From contig CP051232.1 in the NCBI GenBank assembly GCA_017792445.1, positions 3,818,001-3,882,000 on the forward strand: a stretch of DNA of 64,000 nt, read 5' to 3'. Every line of letters begins with the position of its first letter. Position 1 is the stretch's first letter. The notes beneath the pieces were generated by a model, which made no database searches, was not told where the DNA came from, and was given only the letters and a program-made list of their open reading frames with translations. The position numbers were made by a program, and so were the translations under genes. The stretch is from Maritimibacter sp. GTDB lineage: Bacteria; Pseudomonadota; Alphaproteobacteria; Rhodobacterales; Rhodobacteraceae. Below are positions 27,067-35,530 of the stretch, one piece after another.

Positions 27067-28145
27067 CCGTCCGCACGCTTGGAGACACGATCTGGGCCTC
27101 GCTGCCCGTTCCGTCTTTCGTGGTCGACCCCGAAGACCGCATCTCCGAGGTCAACGCTCCCGCCGAGCAGTTCCTGAACACCTCGCAGCGGTCGCTGCTG
27201 GGGTCGCCCGTGTTCGACAAGCTGGCGATCGACGCGCCGCTGGAAGAAGCCTTCGGGCGGGTGCGCACCGATCTGTCGCCGCTGTTCATCAACAAGGTCG
27301 ACGTGTCCGGCGGCAATGCCGCGCCGGTGCAGTGCAACATCCAGATCGCGCCGCTGATCGGGATGCCGGGGCATGTGCTGGTGGTGATGGAGCCGCGCCA
27401 GATCGCCGACCGGCTGGGCCGCGCGTATTCCGTGACCTCGGCGGCCAAGTCCGCCATCGGCATGGCCGAGATGCTGGCGCACGAGATCAAGAACCCTCTG
27501 GCCGGGATCACCGGCGCGGCGCAGCTTTTGTCGATGAACCTGTCGAACGGCGACCTTGAGCTGACCGATCTGATCGTCGCCGAAAGCCGCCGCATCGTGG
27601 CGTTGCTGGATCAGGTCGAACAGTTCGGCAACCTGCGCCCGCCCGCGCGCCGCGTGGTCAATATCCACGATCTCCTGGACCGGGCGCGCAAGTCGGCGAT
27701 GGTCGGCTATGCCGCGCATATGAAGATCGTCGAGGATTTCGACCCCTCGCTGCCGCCGACCTACGTCGACTCGGACCAGATGCTTCAGGTGTTCCTGAAC
27801 CTGCTGAAGAACGCCAGCGAGGCGTCGGGCAAGCAGGGCGGCACCATCCGGCTGCACACCTTCTATGACCTGTCGCTTCGGCTGCGCCGACGGGACGGGG
27901 CCGGCGGCGCCTTGCCGCTTCAGATCGAGATCATCGACGACGGCCCCGGAATCCCCGAGGATATGCAGGCCGACATATTCGAGCCCTTCGTGTCCGGCCG
28001 CGAGAACGGCACCGGGCTTGGGCTGGCGCTGGTAAGCAAGATCATATCCGACCACGACGGCTGGATCTCGGTGGACTCGGTGCCCGGACGCACCGTGTTC
28101 CGCATCTCACTTCCGATCGCACCCAAGGAGGTGCGGGACGAATGA
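27063..28145 (+). CDS. ntrB: nitrogen regulation sensor kinase NtrB
   Basis: 360 residues, cytoplasmic. A PAS-like domain (~10-115) is followed by the dimerisation/phosphoacceptor helix [13 protein letters not shown] with phospho-accepting H140, then an ATPase domain with the N-box (LLKNASEA), G1 box (DDGPGIP) and G2 box (GTGLGLAL). Under PII control it phosphorylates or dephosphorylates NtrC according to nitrogen status. ATG overlaps the dusB stop by four bases. No transmembrane segment, as expected. Confidence 0.95.
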   Translation: MTVRTLGDTIWASLPVPSFVVDPEDRISEVNAPAEQFLNTSQRSLLGSPVFDKLAIDAPLEEAFGRVRTDLSPLFINKVDVSGGNAAPVQCNIQIAPLIGMPGHVLVVMEPRQIADRLGRAYSVTSAAKSAIGMAEMLAHEIKNPLAGITGAAQLLSMNLSNGDLELTDLIVAESRRIVALLDQVEQFGNLRPPARRVVNIHDLLDRARKSAMVGYAAHMKIVEDFDPSLPPTYVDSDQMLQVFLNLLKNASEASGKQGGTIRLHTFYDLSLRLRRRDGAGGALPLQIEIIDDGPGIPEDMQADIFEPFVSGRENGTGLGLALVSKIISDHDGWISVDSVPGRTVFRISLPIAPKEVRDE

Positions 28146-28170
28146 CCATCTCTGGCAAGGAGGCCAACTA

Positions 28171-29535
28171 ATGGACGGTACAGTCCTGGTCGCGGACGAC
28201 GACCGCACGATCCGCACGGTGCTGACGCAGGCCCTGACCCGAGCCGGGTGCAAGGTTCACGCCACGTCCTCGATGGTGACGCTGATGCGCTGGGTCGAGG
28301 AAGGGAAGGGCGATCTCGTCATTTCGGACGTGGTCATGCCCGATGGCAACGGGCTGGAGGCCCTGCCGAAGATTGCCGAGGAACGGCCCGGCCTTCCGGT
28401 TATCGTGATCTCGGCGCAGAACACGATCATGACGGCGATCCAGGCGGCCGAGAAGGACGCCTACGATTACCTGCCCAAGCCCTTCGACCTGCCGGACCTG
28501 ATGAAGCGCGCCGCCCGCGCGCTTGAGGTCAAGCGCCGGGCGACTCCGAAGCGCGCGAACGAGGAACAGACCAAGGACGACTTGCCGCTGGTGGGCCGCA
28601 CGCCCGCGATGCAGGCGCTGTACCGCCTTGTCGCGCGGGTGATGAACACCGAACTCGCGGTGTTGATCACCGGTGAAAGTGGCACGGGCAAGTCCTTGAT
28701 CGCGCGCGCTATTCATGACTTCTCTGACCGCCGCACGCTGCCCTTCGTCGTGGCCAGCGCGTCGGATCTTGCGACGATGGACGGGCCCGCGACGCTGATC
28801 AGCCGCGCCAAGAACGGGTCGATCCTGTTCGACGAGGTGGGCGATCTGGACGACGACGCGCAGGCGCGGATCGTGCGGATGCTGGACAGCTTCACCGACA
28901 ACGCGCCTCGCGTCATGGCGACCAGCCAGGCGGATCTGGGCAACAAGATGGAATCCGGCGCCTTCCGGCAGGACCTGTTCTATCGCCTGTCCGGCGTCAC
29001 GCTGAACGTGCCGTCCCTGCGCGAACGGGTCGACGACATCCCGCTGCTGGCCGAGCATTTCCTTGCCCGGTCCGAACGCGACGGCCTGCCGGCCCGGCGG
29101 TTCACCGAGCAGGCGCTTGACCTGATCCGCGCCTATTCCTGGCCCGGCAACGTGCGCCAGCTTGAGAACACGATCCGCCGCCTGCTGGTCACCTCGGCCG
29201 AGGAAGAGATCACCCGCGCCGAGACCGAACAGGTGCTGGGCAACCAGCCCGCGATGGAGCCGCTGCAGGGCGGCAGCGACGGCGACAAGCTTTCGTCCAG
29301 CGTGGCCAAGCATCTTCGGCGGTATTTCGACCTGCACGGCGGGGTCCTGCCGCCGCCGGGACTTTACGCGAGGATCCTCCGCGAAGTGGAACTCCCGCTT
29401 ATAGAAATCGCACTCGACGCGACCGGCGGAAACCAGGCCAAATGCGCCGATCTGCTGGGCATCAACCGGAACACGCTTCGTAAAAAGATAACGGACCTCG
29501 ATATTCAGGTGACAAGGCGCCGCAAGTTGATGTAA
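28171..29535 (+). CDS. ntrC: nitrogen regulator NtrC lacking the GAFTGA loop
   Basis: 454 residues: receiver domain with phospho-accepting D53, AAA+ domain with Walker A GESGTGKS (168-175) and Walker [10 protein letters not shown], and a C-terminal Fis-type HTH ([19 protein letters not shown]). Only about 17 residues separate the VASAS strand from the Walker B region, where sigma54 activators normally carry ~37 including GAFTGA. That deletion is known in Rhodobacter capsulatus NtrC, which activates sigma70 polymerase rather than sigma54 polymerase; the same is inferred here. It lies 25 bp after ntrB. Confidence 0.95.
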   Translation: MDGTVLVADDDRTIRTVLTQALTRAGCKVHATSSMVTLMRWVEEGKGDLVISDVVMPDGNGLEALPKIAEERPGLPVIVISAQNTIMTAIQAAEKDAYDYLPKPFDLPDLMKRAARALEVKRRATPKRANEEQTKDDLPLVGRTPAMQALYRLVARVMNTELAVLITGESGTGKSLIARAIHDFSDRRTLPFVVASASDLATMDGPATLISRAKNGSILFDEVGDLDDDAQARIVRMLDSFTDNAPRVMATSQADLGNKMESGAFRQDLFYRLSGVTLNVPSLRERVDDIPLLAEHFLARSERDGLPARRFTEQALDLIRAYSWPGNVRQLENTIRRLLVTSAEEEITRAETEQVLGNQPAMEPLQGGSDGDKLSSSVAKHLRRYFDLHGGVLPPPGLYARILREVELPLIEIALDATGGNQAKCADLLGINRNTLRKKITDLDIQVTRRRKLM

Positions 29536-29536
29536 A

Positions 29537-29598
29537 ACCGCAACATAAGAGTGGCATTGCCGCCGCAGGCGGTATCAAAGACCACTCAATGTTGCGGT
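29537..29598 (+). repeat. nested inverted repeat between ntrC and ntrY
   Basis: Outer arms ACCGCAACATAAGAGTGG (29537-29554) and CCACTCAATGTTGCGGT (29582-29598) pair over ~15 bp with one small internal mismatch. Inside is a second hairpin CCGCC-gca-GGCGG (29560-29572), extendable by two pairs. There is no T-run. It begins two bases after the ntrC stop and ends ~40 bp before the ntrY start. Confidence 0.75.
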
Positions 29599-29637
29599 AG
29601 CGCCGCTTTCGGGCGGCTGGATAGTGAGGTGAGTCTC

Positions 29638-31893
29638 GTGCGCACAGCCGTACGACGTCTCAATTGGGAGCGTCTGAGCAGGCTCCGTCGACAACGCAGG
29701 GTTCAGAACGCCGCCACGATCGGGCTGGTGATCCTTGGGCCCGTGCTGGCGGCGGCCACCTTCCTTGTTCTTGGTCCTCTGGGCCAGGGCAACGGGTCGC
29801 TGGGCCTGCGGATCGTCCTTCTTGCGGACCTCGTCTATGCGATGGTGATCGCCGCGCTGGTGCTTCAGCGCGTGGCGGCGATGATCGCGGCGCGGCGGGC
29901 GCGCTCGGCGGGGTCGCGGCTGCACCTGCGGCTGACGGGCGTGTTCGCGATCGTGGCGCTGGCCCCGGCGGTGCTGGTAGCCGTGTTCGCGGTGATAACG
30001 GTGAATTTCGGCCTCGAAGGCTGGTTTTCGGACCGGGTGCGCACCGTGCTGGGCTCGTCGCTGAGCGCGGCGCAGGCCTACGAGGAAGAGCACCGGCAGG
30101 ACCTGACGCAGGACGCCGAAGCGCTGGCCGAGTACCTGAACGCGGCGCGGCGGACGGTCGTGTTCGTGTCAGACGGGCAGTTGCGGCAGATCCTCACGCA
30201 GGGCCAGACGCAGATCCAGCGCGGACTGCGCGAGGCGTTCATCATCAATGGCGGCGGAGAGATCCGGGCGCGGGGCGAACGCAGCTATCTGTTCGATTTC
30301 GAAGAACCGGGCGCCGACCTGCTGGAACGGGCGCGGGCCGGCGAGACGGTCATTATCGAGGACTGGGACGTCAACGAGTTCCGGGCCATCGTGGCGCTGG
30401 ACGAATACGTCGACCGGTTCCTGTACGTGTCGCGCAACGTCGACGGCGAGATCCTGCGCCTGCTGGACGACACGCGCGAGACGGTGAACCTGTACAACCA
30501 GCTTGAAAGCGACCGGGGCAAGATCGTTTTCGAGTTCGGGCTGGTCTACCTTGGCTTTGCGGTGATCCTCGTGCTGGCGGCGATCTGGCTGGGCCTGTGG
30601 TTCGCCGAACGTCTGTCGCGCCCCGTGGGCCGACTGACCGGCGCGGCGCAGCGGGTGGGCGCGGGCGACATGGATGTGCAGATCCGCGAAGAGAAGGGCG
30701 ACGACGAGATCGCCATGCTGGGCCGCATCTTCAACCAGATGACCCGGCAGCTGAAGGCGCAGCGCGACACCATGCTGGAAAACAACGCCCAGATCGAACG
30801 GCGCCGGCGTCTGTTCGACTCGGTGCTGAGTTCGGTGACGGCGGGCGTCATGGGGCTGGACGAGCAGGGCGAGGTGACGTTCATCAACCGCTCTGCCGCG
30901 CGTCTTCTGGGGCTGGACCCCGACCTGCATTCCGGCAGCCTGTCGGACCTTGTGCCCGAGTTCACGCCGCTGTTCCGCCGCCTGCGCGCCGCCGTGGGCG
31001 AGACGGTGCAGGAAGAGATCAAGATGATGCGGAGCGGCAAGCTGGAGAACCTGCTGGTCCGGATGGCGGTGCGGACTTACGACGATGGCTCGCTTGAAGG
31101 CTACGTGATCGCCTTCGACGACGTGACCGATCTGGTCAGCGCGCAGCGGATGGCGGCGTGGGGCGACGTGGCGCGGCGCATCGCGCACGAGATCAAGAAC
31201 CCGCTGACCCCGATCCAGCTGTCCGCCGAACGCATCCAGCGCAAGTTCGGGCGCGAGGTCGGCGATTCTGACCGGCTGGAGCAGATGACAGAGGTCATCA
31301 TCCGCCAGACCAACGACCTTCGGCGCATCGTCGACGAGTTCTCGAAATTCGCCCGCATGCCGGAACCCGAGCGGAAGGTGGAAGACCTTGCCCGGCTGGT
31401 GCGGGACGCCGTGCTGCTGCAGGAGGATGCACAGCAGGAAGGCGTGACGGTGACCGCCGACGTGCCGTCCGACGCTGTCATGAGCGATATCGACGCCACG
31501 ATGATCAGTCAGGCGCTAACGAACTTGATCAAGAACGCTGGCGAAGCGATTGAAAGCTATCGCGAAAGTTCCGGCGACGCCGACTATGCCGGCGAGGTGC
31601 GCGTCGCGATGAAACTGGGCCGCAATGGGGCTGTGATCACCATTGACGACAACGGCATCGGCCTGCCGCCCGACCGGTCACGTCTGTTCGAACCCTACGT
31701 GACCACCCGCGAGAAAGGGACCGGCCTTGGCCTGTCCATCGTGAAGAAGATCATCGAAGAGCACGGCGGCACGCTGGCTCTGGTCGATGCGGAACCCTTT
31801 ACCCCGGGCGCCCGCCACGGCGCCCGGGCAGAAATACGCCTGCCGCTTGTGCCGCAGGAAGTGGCCCCACAAAAAACCGAACTTGCCGTATGA
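29638..31893 (+). CDS. ntrY: sensor kinase NtrY
   Basis: About 751 residues. Two membrane segments near the N-terminus and a third before the periplasmic-type sensor, another around 300, then HAMP (SRPVGRLTGAAQRVGAGDM), PAS, and a histidine kinase core with the H-box [20 protein letters not shown] (H517), N-box and G boxes (DDNGIGLPP, GTGLGLSI). GTG at 29638 follows a good GAGGTGAG; reading further upstream would run into the inverted repeat. It partners with NtrX in nitrogen and redox control. Confidence 0.93.
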   Translation: MRTAVRRLNWERLSRLRRQRRVQNAATIGLVILGPVLAAATFLVLGPLGQGNGSLGLRIVLLADLVYAMVIAALVLQRVAAMIAARRARSAGSRLHLRLTGVFAIVALAPAVLVAVFAVITVNFGLEGWFSDRVRTVLGSSLSAAQAYEEEHRQDLTQDAEALAEYLNAARRTVVFVSDGQLRQILTQGQTQIQRGLREAFIINGGGEIRARGERSYLFDFEEPGADLLERARAGETVIIEDWDVNEFRAIVALDEYVDRFLYVSRNVDGEILRLLDDTRETVNLYNQLESDRGKIVFEFGLVYLGFAVILVLAAIWLGLWFAERLSRPVGRLTGAAQRVGAGDMDVQIREEKGDDEIAMLGRIFNQMTRQLKAQRDTMLENNAQIERRRRLFDSVLSSVTAGVMGLDEQGEVTFINRSAARLLGLDPDLHSGSLSDLVPEFTPLFRRLRAAVGETVQEEIKMMRSGKLENLLVRMAVRTYDDGSLEGYVIAFDDVTDLVSAQRMAAWGDVARRIAHEIKNPLTPIQLSAERIQRKFGREVGDSDRLEQMTEVIIRQTNDLRRIVDEFSKFARMPEPERKVEDLARLVRDAVLLQEDAQQEGVTVTADVPSDAVMSDIDATMISQALTNLIKNAGEAIESYRESSGDADYAGEVRVAMKLGRNGAVITIDDNGIGLPPDRSRLFEPYVTTREKGTGLGLSIVKKIIEEHGGTLALVDAEPFTPGARHGARAEIRLPLVPQEVAPQKTELAV

Positions 31894-31903
31894 GGAAGCA
31901 GTT

Positions 31904-33316
31904 ATGAGCGATATTCTTATAGTCGACGACGAGCGCGATATTCGCGAACTGATCTCCGATATTCTGGAGGACGAAGGCTATGCCACGCGGCTGGCCGCGA
32001 ACTCGGACGATTGCATGGCGGCGATCAACACCGATCCGCCGGCGCTGATGATCCTCGATATCTGGCTGAAGGACAGCCGGATGGACGGGATCGACATCCT
32101 GAAGACGGTGAAACGCGACAACCCCGGCATCCCGATCGTGATCATTTCCGGTCACGGCAACATCGAGATCGCCGTCGCCGCCATCAAGCAGGGCGCTTAT
32201 GACTTCATCGAGAAGCCGTTCAACATCGACCAGTTGATGGTGGTGATCGGCCGCGCGATGGAAACGTCGCGCCTGCGCCGCGAGAACAGCGAACTGAAGC
32301 GCCGCGACGAAGGGCCGACCGAGATGATCGGCAACAGCTCGGCCTTCAAGACGCTGAAGAACAACCTCGACAAGGTGACCAAGTCGAACGGCCGCGTGAT
32401 GCTGACCGGTCCGGCGGGGGCGGGCAAGGAAGTGGCCGCGCGCTATATCCACGCCAACTCGAACCGGGCGCAGGCGCCGTTCATCACCGTCAACTGCGCC
32501 TCGATCGAACCCGAGCGGATGGAAGAGGTCCTGTTCGGTCGCGAAGGCGCCGACCGGGGTGTCGAGCCGGGCCTGCTGGAGCAGGCGCATGGCGGCGTGC
32601 TGTATTTCGACGAGGTCGCGGACATGCCGTCGGGCACCCAGTCGAAGATCCTGCGCGTGTTGGTCGAGCAGTCGTTCCAGCGCGTCGGCGGCACCGACAA
32701 GGTGCGCGTCGACCTGCGGGTGATCTCGTCCACCAACCGCGACCTTCAGACCGAGATCGACGCGGGCCGGTTCCGTCAGGAACTGTACCACCGCCTGAAC
32801 GTGGTGCCGATCATCGTGCCGTCGCTGGAAGACCGCCGCGAGGACATTCCGACGCTGGCCGACTATTTCATCGACGGTTTCAACAAGACCCAGGGCTTGC
32901 CGCAGCGCGAGTTGTCCGAGGAAGCCGTCGCGCTGCTTCAGACGATGGTCTGGCCAGGCAACGTGCGCCAGTTGAAGAACGTGATCGAACGGGTGCTGAT
33001 CCTTGGCGACGGCAGCGGTCCGATCTCGGCCGCCGAACTGCCGCAGTCCGAGCCTCAGGGGCAGGACGATGGCAAGGTTGTGCTGTCGGGCTCGCTAGCC
33101 ACGCTGCCGCTGCGCGAGGCGCGCGAACTGTTCGAGCGGGAATACCTGCTGACCCAGATCAACCGTTTCGGCGGCAACATCAGCCGCACCGCCAGCTTCG
33201 TCGGCATGGAGCGCTCGGCGCTGCACCGCAAGCTGAAGTCGCTGGGCGTGGTGACCACCAACAAGGCGGGCAGCCGGATCGCGACCGTCGAGGAAGAGGC
33301 GCTGCGCACCGGCTGA
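31904..33316 (+). CDS. ntrX: response regulator NtrX lacking the GAFTGA loop
   Basis: 470 residues: receiver domain (VDDERDIRELI, phospho-accepting D52 in LDIWL), AAA+ domain with Walker A-like GPAGAGKE and Walker B YFDEVADMP, and a Fis-type HTH (ISRTASFVGMERSALHRKL). Where sigma54 activators have LFGHEKGAFTGA, this protein has LFGREGADRGVEPGLLEQ, so the sigma54-contacting loop is missing. The ATG at 31904 is chosen for MSDILIVDDE, with GAGGAAG upstream. It is 10 bp after ntrY. Confidence 0.94.
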   Translation: MSDILIVDDERDIRELISDILEDEGYATRLAANSDDCMAAINTDPPALMILDIWLKDSRMDGIDILKTVKRDNPGIPIVIISGHGNIEIAVAAIKQGAYDFIEKPFNIDQLMVVIGRAMETSRLRRENSELKRRDEGPTEMIGNSSAFKTLKNNLDKVTKSNGRVMLTGPAGAGKEVAARYIHANSNRAQAPFITVNCASIEPERMEEVLFGREGADRGVEPGLLEQAHGGVLYFDEVADMPSGTQSKILRVLVEQSFQRVGGTDKVRVDLRVISSTNRDLQTEIDAGRFRQELYHRLNVVPIIVPSLEDRREDIPTLADYFIDGFNKTQGLPQRELSEEAVALLQTMVWPGNVRQLKNVIERVLILGDGSGPISAAELPQSEPQGQDDGKVVLSGSLATLPLREARELFEREYLLTQINRFGGNISRTASFVGMERSALHRKLKSLGVVTTNKAGSRIATVEEEALRTG

Positions 33317-33355
33317 TACGCCGGTCGAAGTCACTCAATTGCCAGACAAGTTTGG

Positions 33356-33384
33356 AAGCGGCGCCATCAAAGCGCCGCTTTCGC
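33356..33384 (+). terminator. probable terminator of the dusB-ntrBCYX unit
   Basis: Perfect 9-bp stem AAGCGGCGC (33356-33364) and GCGCCGCTT (33372-33380), 7-nt loop, followed by a weakly T-rich TCGCTGTCT. It lies 40 bp after the ntrX stop. Confidence 0.6.
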
Positions 33385-33523
33385 TGTCTCTAACCTATGC
33401 CCGCGCGCCGGTGATCCCGGCGCCGTCTGGGCCGTCCCGCCGGTTTGGGTGTCGGGACGGAAGGGCTGAGGGAGCCGCTGCGGAGAACCGGGCGGACGGG
33501 TGAGAGAGACGGAGGCACTGGTC

Positions 33524-34675
33524 ATGGTACAGACCACGGCAACGCTTGATGGCGTCGTAATCAACGAAATCGGCGGAATTCCCTTCGGGGTCGGACAGGA
33601 CCTAAACGGCGACGGCAGCGTCGACTCGCAGGACGAGTTCATCGAGCTTTACAACACCAGCGGGTCGCCGGTGGATATTTCCGGCTGGCAGGTCTGGGAG
33701 GATAACGTCCTCAAGGCCACGATCGATCCGGGTACGACGATCGGGGCGGGCGAGTACTTCGTACTGGTCGACGGCGTCGACAACGCCAACCCGATTCAGG
33801 GCGTCAACGGCGCGGATTCGCAGTATTCGGATGGCGAACTGACGCTGTCGGATGGCGACGTCGTGATCCTCTACAACGCGACGGATGACGAATATGTCGT
33901 CTTTCAGGGCTCCAACGCGGACGGCGCCGACGTGACCGCTGCGGTCAACGCGCTGCTGGTGTCGCATCCCTCCGCTTCGCAGGTCGGTCCGACCGAGCAG
34001 GGCGTTTCCGACACCCCCGGCAATTCGACCAGCCGGGTCGAGGATGGCGACGACACATGGGCCGATCAGGCGATCACGCCGGGCGCTGCGAACTGTTTCC
34101 TGACCGGCACGCTGATCGCCACGCCCGAGGGTGAGCGCCCGGTCGAGGATCTGGGCCCGAACGATATGGTGCTGACTTCGGATGGCCGCGCGGTGCCGGT
34201 GCGCTTCGTGTTCCGGCAGGAGGTCCGTCTGCGGGGCCGGCTTGCCGCCCGGCTGGAACCGGTGCGCCTGCGCGCCGGGTCGCTGGGCATCGACTTGCCG
34301 AAGCGCGACCTTGTGGTGACCGCCGATCACGGCATCGTGCTTGACGATCTGCTGGTCAACGCTGGCGCGCTGGTCAACGGCGCCGAGATCGCCTTTGTCC
34401 CGCACGAGACGCTGCCCGCGCGGATCACCTACTGGCACATCGAAACCGCCACGCACGAGGTGCTTATGGCCGAGGGCGTGCCGGCGGAAAGCTTCGCCGA
34501 CGTGACGGGCAGGGCCCTTTACGACAACCACGCCGACTATCTGGCGATGTACGGGGCCGAGCTGCTGATCCCCGAGATGAACCTGCCGCGCATCGCGTCG
34601 GCGCGGCTGTTGCCGGTCGCGCTGAAAGAGCGGCTGGACGAGAACGGCGCGCGGACAGACCGGGCCTCGGGCTGA
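33524..34675 (+). CDS. lamin-tail / EF-hand-like / Hint-domain protein
   Basis: 383 residues. Residues ~10-130 resemble a lamin-tail domain (VVINEIGG, FIELYNTSGSPVDISGWQVW), with an EF-hand-like calcium loop DLNGDGSVDSQDE at 26-38. From C191 (NCFLTGTLIATPEGERPVEDL) begins a Hint_2-type domain with VTADHGIVLDDLLVNAGALVNGAEI and HEVLMAEGVPAESF. Hint domains can cleave the chain at their first Cys. There is no signal peptide; related roseobacter proteins are often type-I secreted (inference). GGAGG precedes the ATG at 33524. It interrupts the usual ntrX-trkA neighbourhood. Confidence 0.82.
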   Translation: MVQTTATLDGVVINEIGGIPFGVGQDLNGDGSVDSQDEFIELYNTSGSPVDISGWQVWEDNVLKATIDPGTTIGAGEYFVLVDGVDNANPIQGVNGADSQYSDGELTLSDGDVVILYNATDDEYVVFQGSNADGADVTAAVNALLVSHPSASQVGPTEQGVSDTPGNSTSRVEDGDDTWADQAITPGAANCFLTGTLIATPEGERPVEDLGPNDMVLTSDGRAVPVRFVFRQEVRLRGRLAARLEPVRLRAGSLGIDLPKRDLVVTADHGIVLDDLLVNAGALVNGAEIAFVPHETLPARITYWHIETATHEVLMAEGVPAESFADVTGRALYDNHADYLAMYGAELLIPEMNLPRIASARLLPVALKERLDENGARTDRASG

Positions 34676-34795
34676 CGCGGCGCGGCTGCAACGCCGGGCG
34701 GTCCTTCGACGGCCCGGCGGCTGTGCGGCTCTCGACAGTGACCGGCGAACGGGGTAGCACCCCAAGGCATCGGGTTGAGGTCGAGGGACGTGAAC

Positions 34796-35404
34796 ATGAT
34801 CCGCAAAGCAGCACTTTTGCTGACACTTCTGGCCGCCGCGGGCTGCGGTTCGACGCCGCCGGTGGCCGAGGTCACCTCGGCCGGCCAGCGCGAGATCGTC
34901 GGCACCAGCGGGGTGCCCGAACTGACCAAGATCTCGGCGCTGACGCAGGGCATCATCGGCCTGTCGCCCGCCATAGACCCCGAAGAGGCCGCGCGGATCG
35001 CGAAGATCGCGGTCGAGTATCCGCTGTTCACGCTTGCGCCGCGCTATGGCGCGGTCGACCCGCCGCTGGTCCACAATGTGAAGGTCAACATGGGCATCAA
35101 GCCCCGTGGCCTGTGCAAGGACTGGGCCGACGATCTTGAAGCGCGGCTGCGGCAGGAGGGCTTCCAGACCGTCGACTTCCACCGCGCCATCGCCAACGCC
35201 GACAACATCCGGATCGAGCATTCCACGGTCATCGTCAGCGCCAAGGGTGCGGCGTGGAACCAGGGCATCGTTCTGGACCCGTGGCGCGAGGGGCAGGGCG
35301 TGCTGTATTGGGCCCGCGTGCTGCAGGATGATCACTATAAGTGGATCGAACGGTCGGAAGTGTTCCGGATGAAACGGGAATGGGCCGCCAGCAAACCGCG
35401 CTGA
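34796..35404 (+). CDS. lipoprotein of unknown function (202 aa)
   Basis: Starts MIRKAALLLTLLAAAGC with a lipobox ending AAG-C17, so probably lipid-anchored. The mature part holds two pieces of compact mixed sequence: NMGIKPRGLCKDWADDLEARLRQ, where CKDWADD recalls papain/transglutaminase-like or NlpC-type cysteine motifs, and STVIVSAKGAAWNQGIVLDPWREGQGVLYW with a conserved-looking DPWR. A cysteine-protease-like fold is possible, but I cannot confirm it. It sits between the Hint protein and trkA. Confidence 0.7.
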   Translation: MIRKAALLLTLLAAAGCGSTPPVAEVTSAGQREIVGTSGVPELTKISALTQGIIGLSPAIDPEEAARIAKIAVEYPLFTLAPRYGAVDPPLVHNVKVNMGIKPRGLCKDWADDLEARLRQEGFQTVDFHRAIANADNIRIEHSTVIVSAKGAAWNQGIVLDPWREGQGVLYWARVLQDDHYKWIERSEVFRMKREWAASKPR

Positions 35405-35530
35405 GGTCCGGGCCTGCGATGGCACCGTTAACGCAATCGACCGTTTCTGCGGGCGCATTGACCCCGCCCGCGCCCCGTGCCATCGGTTGGCGACTGGGAT
35501 GAGTTTGACGGCAAGCAAGGCGACAGGCGC

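Noticed and set aside
29551-29637. Longer ntrY reading starting at 29551
   Set aside because: It runs through the nested inverted repeat and has no family-like sequence; GTG 29638 has a strong ribosome site.
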